Source: Arthrobacter sp. ATA002 (lineage in GTDB: Bacteria > Actinomycetota > Actinomycetes > Actinomycetales > Micrococcaceae). Taken from it: a stretch of 64,000 bases of DNA. A model generated the notes under the pieces. The model was not told the origin of the DNA, searched no databases, and worked only from the letters and a program-made list of their open reading frames with translations. Positions 52,956-62,237 of this stretch are shown piece by piece. Position numbers and translations under genes: made by a program. Each line of letters starts with the position of its first letter. Position 1 is the stretch's first letter. The DNA is taken from NCBI RefSeq assembly GCF_026898095.1, contig NZ_CP114015.1, positions 3,840,591 through 3,904,590 on the forward strand, in the 5' to 3' direction.

Positions 52956-53112
52956 CGCTGGTGGGACGAGTTCGACGGTCAAATCATCGTAGGTGTGCAG
53001 GTCAAGGATCCCCCTCCACATATGAGCTCAGGTGTCTCGCCTCATGCCCCTTCGCGACTCGGCTAAAATCAAGACGGCCCGTTTGTCCTGTTCCCCGGGC
53101 GGAAAGCGCAGC

Positions 53113-54615
53113 ATGTCCTTCACTGAAAACGCGGTTGCCCACTGGGCTGAACTGCAGCGGCTTCAAGCCACCCCGGGTTGGAAACTCACCACCGCAAACC
53201 CCTGGGTGCTGGCGCTGTTTCGGGAGGCGTTTTCCCGCACCCGGCCGCAGGTTCCGCTGGAGGAATTCCACAAGATGACGGACGGGGTCCTAAACCAGCT
53301 GCGCATCTCCGGCGTTTCCCTGCGTGAAGAGTGGACCGGAAAGAACTACGCCGATGACTGGGTGGCCCGCCGCTTCCTGGCCCGCCCCCGCGCCGACGGA
53401 AAGTTCGTCTACGAACTCACCGAATCCTCTGTCCGCTTCCTCTCCTATTTGGATGGCTTCACCTCCGACAAAACCAGCCTGAACTCCTCCCGGCTGGCCA
53501 CCCTGCTGGACCGGGTGGAAAACCTGGCACACGAAACCAATCCAGATCCCGCCGCCCGCATCGCCGTGCTCAAGGAAGAGGTGGCCCGCCGCGAGGAGCA
53601 GATCCGCGCCCTGGAAGCCGGAGACGCCCCAGCCCCCGTGGACGGAGAGGCCGCTGTTGAGGCCGCATCGGACATCCTGGATCTGGCCGCAGCACTGCCG
53701 GCGGACTTCAAGCGGATGCGCGATGGCCTGGAAAAGATGCTGCACGCCCTGCGCCAGGAAATGGTGGAATCCAACGCCGCCAAGGGCCTGACCATGGGTG
53801 AAATCCTGGACGCGGACCGCCGGCTGCGCAACACCCCCGAGGGCCGCACCTACGAAAGCTTCACCGCCTTCCTGAACGACGCCGACCAGCAGGACCGCTT
53901 CCGGTCCGCCATCGCCGAGGTGCTGGAACGGGACTTCGCCGAAGACATGAGCCCCGAGGACCGGCAGAGCCTGCACCGGCTGATCAGCGACATGCGCGGC
54001 CAGGCCACCGAAATCCACCGGATCTACGGCCGGCTCTCCGAATCCATGCACACCTACGTGCAGAGCGACGAGTACCGCGAATCGGTCCAGCTGCGCCAGC
54101 TCATCCGCGCCGCGGAAACCGCAGTCCACAAGGCACCGCGCACCAAGCGCCGCACCGCCGAGGTCCCCGGGCCGCTGCTGCACGGAGCCGCCTTCGAATC
54201 CCTGGGCATGGTGCGCCTGTTCAACCCCGAGGACCACGCCCCGCCGCCCAAGCTGCCGGCACCGCCGTCGTTCTCCGAGGCGGACATCCACCGCTCCCAC
54301 CGCACGCCCAAGGCCAACCGGCGGGCACTGCGCGACGCCGTCACCCGCGCCGCGGGCAAGCGCGGGACAGCCACGGTGGGTGAGATCTTCGCCGAACTCG
54401 CCCCCGAAGACCGGCACCTGAACAGCATCCGGGCCCTGCTCTCGGCCGCTCTCGAGGCCGGTTCCGCCGACTTCACCCCCGATGCCAACGGCGGCAGCAC
54501 CGCCGCCGGACTGGCCGCCCGCCCCGAATCCATCACCTTCACCCAGATCGACGGCAGCGAGCGCACCGCGCTGCTGCCCGCCGTCGCCGTCGCGAAAGCT
54601 CCCATCAATGAGTGA
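53113..54615 (+). CDS. jetA: Wadjet JetA / MksF-like kleisin (DUF3375)
   Basis: About 500 residues of the DUF3375 family, the kleisin-like subunit of Wadjet/MksBEF condensin complexes. It begins with a winged-helix region (AVAHWAELQRLQATPGWKL, NPWVLALFREAF), has a central helical part and coiled segments (LEKMLHALRQEMVES) and ends in a second winged helix (RALRDAVTRAAGKRGTATV). ATG 53113 follows GGAAAGCG. The 3-prime end overlaps jetB by eight bases. JetA bridges the JetC dimer around circular DNA. Confidence 0.9.
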   Translation: MSFTENAVAHWAELQRLQATPGWKLTTANPWVLALFREAFSRTRPQVPLEEFHKMTDGVLNQLRISGVSLREEWTGKNYADDWVARRFLARPRADGKFVYELTESSVRFLSYLDGFTSDKTSLNSSRLATLLDRVENLAHETNPDPAARIAVLKEEVARREEQIRALEAGDAPAPVDGEAAVEAASDILDLAAALPADFKRMRDGLEKMLHALRQEMVESNAAKGLTMGEILDADRRLRNTPEGRTYESFTAFLNDADQQDRFRSAIAEVLERDFAEDMSPEDRQSLHRLISDMRGQATEIHRIYGRLSESMHTYVQSDEYRESVQLRQLIRAAETAVHKAPRTKRRTAEVPGPLLHGAAFESLGMVRLFNPEDHAPPPKLPAPPSFSEADIHRSHRTPKANRRALRDAVTRAAGKRGTATVGEIFAELAPEDRHLNSIRALLSAALEAGSADFTPDANGGSTAAGLAARPESITFTQIDGSERTALLPAVAVAKAPINE

Positions 54616-55458
54616 CACCCCCGCCGAAGACGCGTTCCTGCCCGGCCCCGCCCCCGCCGCCACCGACACGGACTACCGCGCGGCTCCGGACACCGACGAC
54701 GCCCGGGACCCCTATGACTCCTGGGACGACGACGGCGAGCGCACCCCGCCCGCGGCACCCGCAACGTCTTGGTGGACGGACCCGAACTGTTCCCCGGCGA
54801 CACCGGCACCCTGTCCCTGAAACTGCGCCAGGCCCTGGTCCGGTTACTGCGCGGCCCGTACCTGGACGCCTCCAGCTCCGACAACGTCTACAACACGGTG
54901 GTGGACAACCAGGAAGAGCTGCGCACCCGGCTCAGCGAACTGTTCCTGACCCTGGTCATCGACGAAGACCGCAAGGTTGCCCTGCTGCGCCCCGTGGACA
55001 TGCCCGAGCCGCACACCGCTGTGCTGCAGCGCCAGCGCGAAATGACCCGCGAGGAAACGCTGCTGCTGCTGCGCATGCGGCTGATCCTGGACCGGCACAC
55101 CGGCACCGGCAATGACGCGGTGATTGCCCGCACCGACATCCTGGAAATCATCGAAGGCTATGTGGATCCGGGCCAGCGCGATGCCAAGTCCGTGGAGGAC
55201 CTGGCCGACGCCGCCATCCGCAAGCTCGTACAGGAACGCCGGCTGCTGCTGCCCACCGAGGTGGCGGACGTCTGGGTCATCTCCGGCGCGCTGCCGCTGG
55301 CCCTGCCCTATGAGCACATCGGCGACATTATCACCTTCATGCAGGCCCTCTCGGACGCTTCCGGCGAACTGCCCGAGCCCGAATTGCCGGACCCCGAGCA
55401 GCCGGAGCAGCCCAAACTTGAACCGGCCACAGCCAACGACGGCGAGGAGCCCGCGTGA
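54608..55458 (+). CDS. jetB: Wadjet JetB / MksE-like subunit (DUF4194), probable one-base frameshift
   Basis: The DUF4194 core is intact from about 54769: LVDGPELFPGDTGTLSLKLR, FLTLVIDEDRKVALLRPVD, LLLLRMRLILDRHTGTGNDA and ALPLALPYEHIGDI. It is the KITE-type winged-helix partner of the kleisin. The most likely start is ATG 54608, overlapping the end of jetA, which gives an acidic disordered leader (DSWDDDGERTPP). To join this leader to the core one base must be added in the C-rich stretch at 54741-54750; otherwise translation must start at TTG 54769 with no ribosome-binding site. The stop overlaps the jetC GTG (GTGA). Confidence 0.85.
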
Positions 55459-58400
55459 GCATCGAAACCACCCTTCCCATGGGCGACCTGATCAACCCCG
55501 GCCAGAACCGGCTCTCCTCCGTGCAGATCGTGAACTGGGGAACCTTCGACGGCGCACACACCATTTACGTGGACCGCGCCGGCACCCTGCTCACCGGCGA
55601 CTCCGGCGTGGGCAAGTCCACCATCTTCGACGCGATGCTCCAGGTCATGGACGCCCGCCCGAAAATGAACGAGGCCGCGCAGAACAACGGCGGCTCCCTG
55701 GCTGAGGAGAAGCGCACCGCGTTCTCCTACATGCGCGGCCGGCTCGGCACGCAGGGTTCAGGCAATGGCACCGGGCCCAACGACGGCGGCACCTCCGCCG
55801 CCGACGGCACCGCCTACCAGCGCCCCGGCGCCACTTGGTCCGCCGTCTGCCTGACCTTCGACAACGGCCTGGGCCAGATCACCAGCCTCTCCGTCCTGAT
55901 GGACCTGCCCGCCAACGGCACCGAGCACCACGTGGGCCGCTTCTACGCGGTCCACAACCGGCCGCTGGACATCCGCGCCCTGGAAACCGAAATGCGCGGC
56001 CGCTTCACCAAGGGCAATCTGGAAGCCCTGCTGCCCGGCGCCAGCATCTTCGATTCGCACAAGATGTTCGCCGAGCGCTACCGCACTGCCCTCGGGGTGG
56101 AGGATGAAAAGGCCTTTGGCCTGCTGCGCATCCTGCAGACCGGCAAGGGCCTGGGCGGAACCGTCAATGACTTCTTCCGCACCAACGTGCTGGACACTCC
56201 CAAGACCCTGGCCGCGGCCGATGAGGCGGTGGAGGACTTCAGCCACCTGCGCAGCATCCGCCGGCAGCTCGAACGCGCCCGCCAGCAGCGCGACCACCTG
56301 GCCGATGTGCCGGAGCTGCACGCCCTGTTCCAGAAGACCGACACCGCGCTGCGGCACAACCGTGCCCTCACCAAGGACGGACTGCCCGCGTACCGGCAGC
56401 GCCTGACCCTGGCCAGCCACGAGCGCGACGTCGCCCGGCTCACCGCCGCCGAGGAAACCGGTGCCCGGGAACTGGCCGGAGCGGAAATCCGACGCAATGA
56501 CCTGAAGAAGAAGATGGACGCCCTGGCCGCCCGGTACAGCGAAGAGGGCGGCGGCACCATCGCCACGCTCGAGCGCGAACTGGCCGCCGCCGTCGTGCAC
56601 CTGAACTCCCGGGTGGCGCTGGAGGAAGCGGCCCGCGGCGAACTCGCCGCCGCCGGGATCGACGTCGACTTCTCCCCCGCCGGGCTGGTCACCGCCCGCA
56701 GCCGCGCCGCGGAGCTGGTCAAGTCCCTGACCGCCGAGGTGGAGGCCGCCCGCGAGGCCAGCTCCGACGCGCACGGACAGGCTTGGCAGCTCAAGGGTGC
56801 CATTGCCAAGCTGGAGAACGACATTGGCTCCTTCCGCCGCCGCACCTCCAACATCCGGCAGGAATCCCTGGACCAGCGGGCCAAGATCTGCGCCGCCACC
56901 GGCCTGGACGAGGCGGACCTGCCCTTCGCCGCCGAACTGATTGACCTGGAGCCGGAACACCAGCAGTGGCGCCCGGCCGCCGAGCGCACCCTGCGCTCCC
57001 TGGCCACCGCCCTGCTGGTGCCCGGCGAGCACATGCGCGCCGTCACCCGGTACCTGTCCGAAACCAACCTCAACGGGTTCCTGCGCTGCATCGACGTCAG
57101 CGTGCCCGTGGACGGACCGTCCGAGCCCGGACCGCGGGACCTGATCACCAAGCTCGTCACCCAGGACTCCGAGATGGGCCGCTGGGTGGCCCGCAAGATC
57201 ACCGCACACTACGACTTTGTCTGCGTGGAGGATCCCGATGAGCTCGCCGGGGTTTCCCGCGGCGTGAGCCTGGGCGGTGCCGTGAAGCGCAACTCCTCCA
57301 CCACGGAGAAGGACGACCGGCACGCCAAGGCCTCGGACAACGTGCTCGGCTTCGACAATAAGGACACCGTCGCCGCGCTGGGCAACGAACTGTTGACCCT
57401 GCGGGAGAAGTACACCGAGGCGGACACCCGTTCCCAGGCCCAGGCCCAGACGCAGGCGGAGCTGGTCAGCCGGCTTGGCGCCGTGCGCCGCATCGCCGCG
57501 GACACCCGCTCCTGGGAGGAACTCTCCGCCTCCGCGCAGCGCGATGCCGTGGCTGCCGCCACCGAGGCGCTGGATTCGGCCCGGGACGCCAACACGGACC
57601 TGGACCAGATCCGGTTCGAGCTGGACACCGCCGAGCTGGACCACACCGCGGCCATCGAGAGGATCGGTGTGCTCAAGGGTGACCTGGCCCGCACCCGGGA
57701 GCAGCTGGCCGCCGCCACGAACCGCCGGGACACCCTCGCGGCCAAGGCCCTGGGCGTGCTGGATGCCGGACTGCAGGAGGCACTGGAGGAACTCTTTGCC
57801 CCCTTCGGCGAGATCACCGACGTCGTGCGCCTGCAGGAAGCCGCCTCCGAGGTGGAGCGGAACCTGATCACCGAAGGCGCCCGGCTGGAAAAGACCCTGC
57901 TGGAAACCAAGAACCGGCTCGAGCGCACCTTCGAGACGTTCACTGACAAGTGGGGCTCGGACTTCGGTACCTCGGTGGACGCCGCCGGCGCCTACGCGGA
58001 GCGGTTCGAGAGCATCATTTCCGAGGGCCTGCCGCAGCACGAAACCGAGTTCCGGGAATACTTCAACAACCGCACCTATGAGCGGTTCAGCGATCTGCTG
58101 GCCCTGCTGGATGAGGAACGGCGCAGCATTTCCTCGCGCCTGCTGCCACTGAATTCGGTGCTGCAGCGGGTCGAGTACCACGTGGACAGCCACCTGGAGA
58201 TTGAAGTACAGACCACCGTTCCCGACGCCGCGCACAAGTTCCGCACCGAACTGAAGAACGCGCTGCCCATGATGGGTTCGCGGCAGAACAAGGCGGACAT
58301 GGACGCCCGGTACTCCGCGCTGGAGGCGCTGGTGGACCGGCTGAAGGATCCGGAGGAGCGCCGCTGGCGGGCCGAGGTGCTGGACGTGCGCTCCCACGTG

Positions 58401-58808
58401 ACCATCACCTGCACGCACCGCCTCGCCAACGGGCAGGCGTACACCAACCTGCAGGCGTCGCTGATGTCCGGCGGCGAGGGCCAGCGGTTCACCGCGTTCA
58501 TCATGGCCTCCGCGCTGGCGTACCAGTTGGGCATTGTCAGCCAGGGGTTCAGCACGTACGGAACGGTGATGATGGATGAGGCGTTCGTTAAGTCGTCCCT
58601 GTCCTTCGCCGAGGCGTCCATCAACGCGCTGCACGAGTTCGGCTTCCAGCTGCTGCTCGCCGCGCCCGAGGACAAGGTGGACCTGTCCCGGTTCCTGGGC
58701 TCGGTCACCGAAATCCTGCGCGACGACGCCGTCAACCGCTCCGGCGTGCTGGAACGGGACATCCGCCGCGGGCCGGTGTCGCAGCCGGTGAACATCCTGC
58801 TGCGGTAA
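55455..58808 (+). CDS. jetC: Wadjet JetC / MksB-like SMC ATPase
   Basis: 1117-residue SMC/MukB-like ATPase. Walker A is LLTGDSGVGKST (about 46-56), followed by long coiled coils (about 270-500 and 650-830) broken by a hinge-like region (about 500-650). The C-terminal head has the signature LMSGGEGQRF (about 1003-1012) and Walker B TVMMDEAF (about 1037-1044). With JetA and JetB it forms a DNA-loop-extruding condensin. In Wadjet this complex recognises small circular DNA, and cleavage needs JetD, which is not encoded here: the next genes are unrelated. Confidence 0.93.
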   Translation: MSIETTLPMGDLINPGQNRLSSVQIVNWGTFDGAHTIYVDRAGTLLTGDSGVGKSTIFDAMLQVMDARPKMNEAAQNNGGSLAEEKRTAFSYMRGRLGTQGSGNGTGPNDGGTSAADGTAYQRPGATWSAVCLTFDNGLGQITSLSVLMDLPANGTEHHVGRFYAVHNRPLDIRALETEMRGRFTKGNLEALLPGASIFDSHKMFAERYRTALGVEDEKAFGLLRILQTGKGLGGTVNDFFRTNVLDTPKTLAAADEAVEDFSHLRSIRRQLERARQQRDHLADVPELHALFQKTDTALRHNRALTKDGLPAYRQRLTLASHERDVARLTAAEETGARELAGAEIRRNDLKKKMDALAARYSEEGGGTIATLERELAAAVVHLNSRVALEEAARGELAAAGIDVDFSPAGLVTARSRAAELVKSLTAEVEAAREASSDAHGQAWQLKGAIAKLENDIGSFRRRTSNIRQESLDQRAKICAATGLDEADLPFAAELIDLEPEHQQWRPAAERTLRSLATALLVPGEHMRAVTRYLSETNLNGFLRCIDVSVPVDGPSEPGPRDLITKLVTQDSEMGRWVARKITAHYDFVCVEDPDELAGVSRGVSLGGAVKRNSSTTEKDDRHAKASDNVLGFDNKDTVAALGNELLTLREKYTEADTRSQAQAQTQAELVSRLGAVRRIAADTRSWEELSASAQRDAVAAATEALDSARDANTDLDQIRFELDTAELDHTAAIERIGVLKGDLARTREQLAAATNRRDTLAAKALGVLDAGLQEALEELFAPFGEITDVVRLQEAASEVERNLITEGARLEKTLLETKNRLERTFETFTDKWGSDFGTSVDAAGAYAERFESIISEGLPQHETEFREYFNNRTYERFSDLLALLDEERRSISSRLLPLNSVLQRVEYHVDSHLEIEVQTTVPDAAHKFRTELKNALPMMGSRQNKADMDARYSALEALVDRLKDPEERRWRAEVLDVRSHVTITCTHRLANGQAYTNLQASLMSGGEGQRFTAFIMASALAYQLGIVSQGFSTYGTVMMDEAFVKSSLSFAEASINALHEFGFQLLLAAPEDKVDLSRFLGSVTEILRDDAVNRSGVLERDIRRGPVSQPVNILLR

Positions 58809-58896
58809 GTTCCGGCCGGAGCAGTGAGGCCTTTGCGCCGCCGCTGCCGGACACCAACAAACTTGTGGTGCGCGCGCCTTGTTAGCATGGAGATAT

Positions 58897-59070
58897 ATGA
58901 AACAAAAGCATTTGGTGAATGTCATCATTGTCGCCGGAGTTCTATGCATCCTGCTGGGAACTCTCGGACCGCTCGGAAACCTTGCCGGTGTCCTTTGGCC
59001 GGCTGCCCTGGTGCTCTTTGTTGCCGCCGTTGCTGCCGCCTTCCGGTTCGGAACCAGCGACGCGCCCTGA
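58897..59070 (+). CDS. Small two-helix membrane protein, 57 aa
   Basis: The protein reads MKQKHLVNVIIVAGVLCILL followed by a second hydrophobic stretch, WPAALVLFVAAVAAAF, and a short tail. GGAG lies four bases before the ATG. No family is recognised. It lies 88 bases after jetC on the same strand, but nothing links it to the Wadjet genes. Confidence 0.5.
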   Translation: MKQKHLVNVIIVAGVLCILLGTLGPLGNLAGVLWPAALVLFVAAVAAAFRFGTSDAP

Positions 59071-59168
59071 GTGGTGCTTCGACCCGGAAGCTGTAGCAGC
59101 TTCGGGTAACTCGGATTGATCGGTGCAGCTGCCAGTCTGCATTCAGCAGCCGGGGCCATACTGGGACG

Positions 59169-60077
59169 ATGGGCAACCTCGTTTCCACCTGGCGCCGGCA
59201 GCTGATCGGCACCTTCAGCAACAACGCCACCGAGATTCCGCAGTGGGAGCTGGATCTGGCCAAGGGCGACGACGCCGGCCACTTTGGTCCGGTGTCCGCC
59301 GTCTGGGCAGTGCACGGGTCCATGACGCCCATCATCGCCGGCATCCGCGCACTGCTGCTGCAGGCGCTGCATCCCGGCGCGATGGCGGGGGTGCACGATT
59401 TTTCCGACTACAAGAACGATCCGCTGGGCCGGCTCGCCGGTACCATCCGGTGGATTTTCACGGTTACCTACGGGGATACGGCGGCGGCGAAGGCGGGTTC
59501 CGACTGGGTGCTGCACCTGCACGAACGTGTGCACGGCACCTACGAGGACGCCGCCGGCGTCGAACGCCCCTACTCGGCGAACGATCCGGAGATTGCCCGC
59601 TGGGTGCATCTGGCGTTCGCCGATGCGTTCCTGAGCTCGCACCAGCGCTTTGGCGGGCCGATTCCGGGCGGCCCTGACGCTTACGTGGCGGAGTGGGCGG
59701 TGGCCGGAGAACTGATGGGCATCGATAACCCGCCGCGCTCCGAGGCGGAGCTGCGGGCACAGATGGCGGAGTACGACGGCGAACTGCGGAACAGTGCCTA
59801 CGTCCGGGAAGCCGTGGGTTTCCTGCGCCGGCCGCCTCTGCCGCGCTCCCAGCTGATCGGGTACCGGGTGTTGTTTGCCGGCGCCGTCGCATCCCTGGAG
59901 CCGAAGCACCGGGAGCTGTTGGGGTTGAAGGAGCCGCGGCTCGGTCCGTTCCGGGTCCCGATGCGGTTGCCGGTTAGGGCGGTGCTGGGCGTGATTCGGT
60001 TGGGTCTTGGACCGATGGGGCCGAGCGAACGGTCGGCCCGGGAGCGGATTGAACGGTTGCAGCGGCAGGACGGCTGA
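59169..60077 (+). CDS. MpaB/latex-clearing-like oxygenase (DUF2236)
   Basis: 302 residues of the DUF2236/MpaB family of heme-binding oxygenases. Typical blocks are RALLLQALHPGAMAGVHDFS, GTIRWIFTVTYGD and VHGTYEDAAGVERPYSAND, then HLAFADAFLSSHQRFG with histidines expected to face heme. The substrate is unknown. ATG 59169 is used; ribosome-binding evidence is weak. The 3-prime end runs into a repeat-rich spacer. Confidence 0.87.
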   Translation: MGNLVSTWRRQLIGTFSNNATEIPQWELDLAKGDDAGHFGPVSAVWAVHGSMTPIIAGIRALLLQALHPGAMAGVHDFSDYKNDPLGRLAGTIRWIFTVTYGDTAAAKAGSDWVLHLHERVHGTYEDAAGVERPYSANDPEIARWVHLAFADAFLSSHQRFGGPIPGGPDAYVAEWAVAGELMGIDNPPRSEAELRAQMAEYDGELRNSAYVREAVGFLRRPPLPRSQLIGYRVLFAGAVASLEPKHRELLGLKEPRLGPFRVPMRLPVRAVLGVIRLGLGPMGPSERSARERIERLQRQDG

Positions 60078-60143
60078 CGGCCCGGGGATGACGGGTGCGA
60101 CGGCTGCACGGGAGGCAGGACGGCTGACGGCCCGGGGATGACG
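60064..60143 (+). repeat. 30-bp direct repeat, two copies 50 bases apart
   Basis: GGCAGGACGGCTGACGGCCC plus the following GGGGATGACG occurs at 60064-60093 and again identically at 60114-60143. The first copy covers the stop of the oxygenase gene. Confidence 0.85.
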
Positions 60144-60190
60144 CTTACGCCCGGCCGCGTGGCGTGACGAGGCCCGCGGCCCGGGTGGAC

Positions 60191-60288
60191 GGCGCGGTGG
60201 TGCGGGACGGCTGGGCGGCAGGCTGGATGGCGCGGTGGTGCGGGACGGCTGGGCGGCAGGCTGGATGGCGCGGTGGTGCGGGACGGCC
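60191..60288 (+). repeat. 38-bp tandem repeat, 2.6 copies
   Basis: The unit begins GGCGCGGTGGTGCGGGACGG and ends GGCAGGCTGGAT. Copies lie at 60191-60228, 60229-60266 and, partly, 60267-60288. The two complete copies are identical, which suggests recent slippage or a variable-number locus. Confidence 0.88.
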
Positions 60289-60393
60289 GTGCGGCGGTTT
60301 CTGATGGCAAGTAGAGGGCTCAAAAGACAGGTATTTAAAAGTTTCCGGTAGACCGTTTTCGGCCCTTTTTGGGCCCGGAAATGTCAGTGCCGG

Positions 60394-62083
60394 ATGAAAT
60401 CCTCAGGTATGGATCAGAACGGGAACACCCAGCGAATACCCGGAGAGCCGGACAGCAAAGACCCGCCGAGCGGAGGGCCAGCCGACCAAACGGATGCGCC
60501 CTCCGCTACGCCTACCCTGCCGTTTATCGTGCCGATCCGGCAGCTACTTCTACTGCTCGACCCGCAGAGTCTGGGGCAGCAGTTGACTCCGAGGGTTGTG
60601 CCGAGAGCTCCGGGAGTCGCGCCGAGAGTTCCGGAGGTTGTGCCGAGAGCTCCGACGCCCGCCATCCGATTGGCTTTACCGGGACGCTGACGCTGGCGAA
60701 CCTTGAATCCTTCGATGAAAAGGCCACGGGCGATGCTCTGAGCCGGGTGGCACACCTCATGGCGTGGGCCCAGGCGCAGCAGGCCCGGCTGATAAACCGG
60801 ATGGAAGCGATTTTCCAGGAGGGTTACGCCGCAGCCCCTGGGCACGCGGAGCAGGGTATGGCGTTCAGCCTTGCAGCCTCCGAATGCGCCACCATCCTGT
60901 GTGTTCCGCAAATGACCGGGCAGCGGTTGATGTCCGAGGCCGGACGTCTTTGCGGCTCCCATCCCGCCACTCTAAACGCCCTCGCGGACGGCAGGCTCAG
61001 TTACGCGCATGCGCAGGTGGTCCTGGACCAGAGCCAGAATGTCCCCGCTGCCCAGCTGCCCGGGTTCGAAACGGATCTGCTGGCCGCCGCCGAAGGACAG
61101 ACCCGGGCACAGTTCTCCTGCCGGGCCCGGCGGCTGCGCGAAAGAAGTATCCGGAAACCGTTCCCGAACGGCACCAGAGTGCGTTCGAGCAACGTCGGGT
61201 CGCTCTGGATTCGGGTGAGGATGGCATGTCGTGGCTGTCGGCCTTTCTGCCGGCGCCTGAAGCCCAGCAGATCTACACCGCCCTGAGCACCGCCGCCCGG
61301 GGAGAACAGACAGCTGGGGACCCTCGGACCAGAGACCAGCTGCGCGCGGACATCCTGACACAACTGCTGATGGGCGGCCGCAGCGGCAATACATTGGGTG
61401 CAGTTGCCCGGACGGCCGGTGCCGGAGTGACCGGTGCCGATGATCTGGACCGCGGAGACGCCGGTGCCCTGCCACGGGCTGAAATCATGGTCCTCATCAA
61501 TGCCGAAACCCTCTTCGGTGCTGACGAACAACCCGCCGAACTGCACGGCTACGGCCCCATCAGCGCCGAGGCCGCACGCCGGCTCGCCCGCAGCGCCACC
61601 CGGTGGACCGGTCTGGTCCGCAACCCCCGCACCGGTGAAATCCTGGGCGTCGGCCGACGGCGGAAAGTCCCGGCCGGACTCGCCCGCTGGCTGCGCGCAC
61701 GGGACGGAACCTGCAGGTTCCCCGGTTGCCGCGTCAGTACGGCTTCTACGGAAATTGACCACACCACCGACTGGGCACATGGCGGCAACACCGATCATGG
61801 GAACCTGGCGCATCTGTGCCGGCGGCATCACCGGTTCAAGACACTGGGCTACTGGAAGGCGTGCCAGCCCGTTCCCGGAGTGCTGGAATGGACCTCGCCT
61901 ACCGGCCGGGTTTACCGGACCAAACCCTTCCTGGAATTGGCCAATCCGGTAGTTTCGGCTCCGTCTTCAACCCCGTCTTCATCTTCGGCCCGGTCTTCAT
62001 TGTCACCCCTTCTTCACCACCGGATCAAGAGACTGAGCCCAAACCGGACGACGCCGACGCTCCGTTCTAAAGGTCGGCAGTAA
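60394..62083 (+). pseudogene. HNH endonuclease-signature DUF222 protein (frameshifted)
   Basis: A DUF222 domain (about LANLESFDEKATGDALSRVA to ATILCVPQMTGQRL) is followed by a C-terminal HNH domain with CRFPGCRVSTASTEIDHTTD and HLCRRHHRFK, the paired cysteines and histidines of the fold. The frame breaks at AAA 61141-61143; one extra A restores REKKYPETVPERHQSAFEQR. The N-terminal 90 residues are also in a different frame from the DUF222 part, so a second indel lies near the 21-bp repeats at 60594-60656. Such proteins are multi-copy in actinobacteria; the function is undefined. Confidence 0.82.
60594..60656 (+). repeat. 21-bp in-frame tandem repeat, three copies
   Basis: Units begin GTTGTGCCGAGAGCTCCG, with a diverged middle copy GTCGCGCCGAGAGTTCCG. 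In one frame they encode V-x-P-R-x-P-x units and in another x-x-A-E-S-S-x units. They lie in the linker between the N-terminus and the DUF222 domain. Confidence 0.75.
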
Positions 62084-62237
62084 TTTCCGCCACGTGACCG
62101 CAGGCTCAAAATCACAGGACAGGACCGGAGCACACCCTTTCGAACCCCCGGACTCGGGTGGAATCATTTAACGTAAGGCAACTGCCCAACAGCAGCCGGC
62201 CGTGTGGCGCACGGCCGTTCCCCGACGGAAAGGAACT

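Noticed and set aside
60064..60288. CRISPR array
   Set aside because: Repeats are tandem or paired with no unique spacers of regular size, and no cas genes are present.
55758..60323. 1521-codon open frame on the minus strand across jetC and the oxygenase gene
   Set aside because: Low-complexity translation with no motif. Both plus-strand genes are strongly supported, so this is an antisense artefact of high GC.
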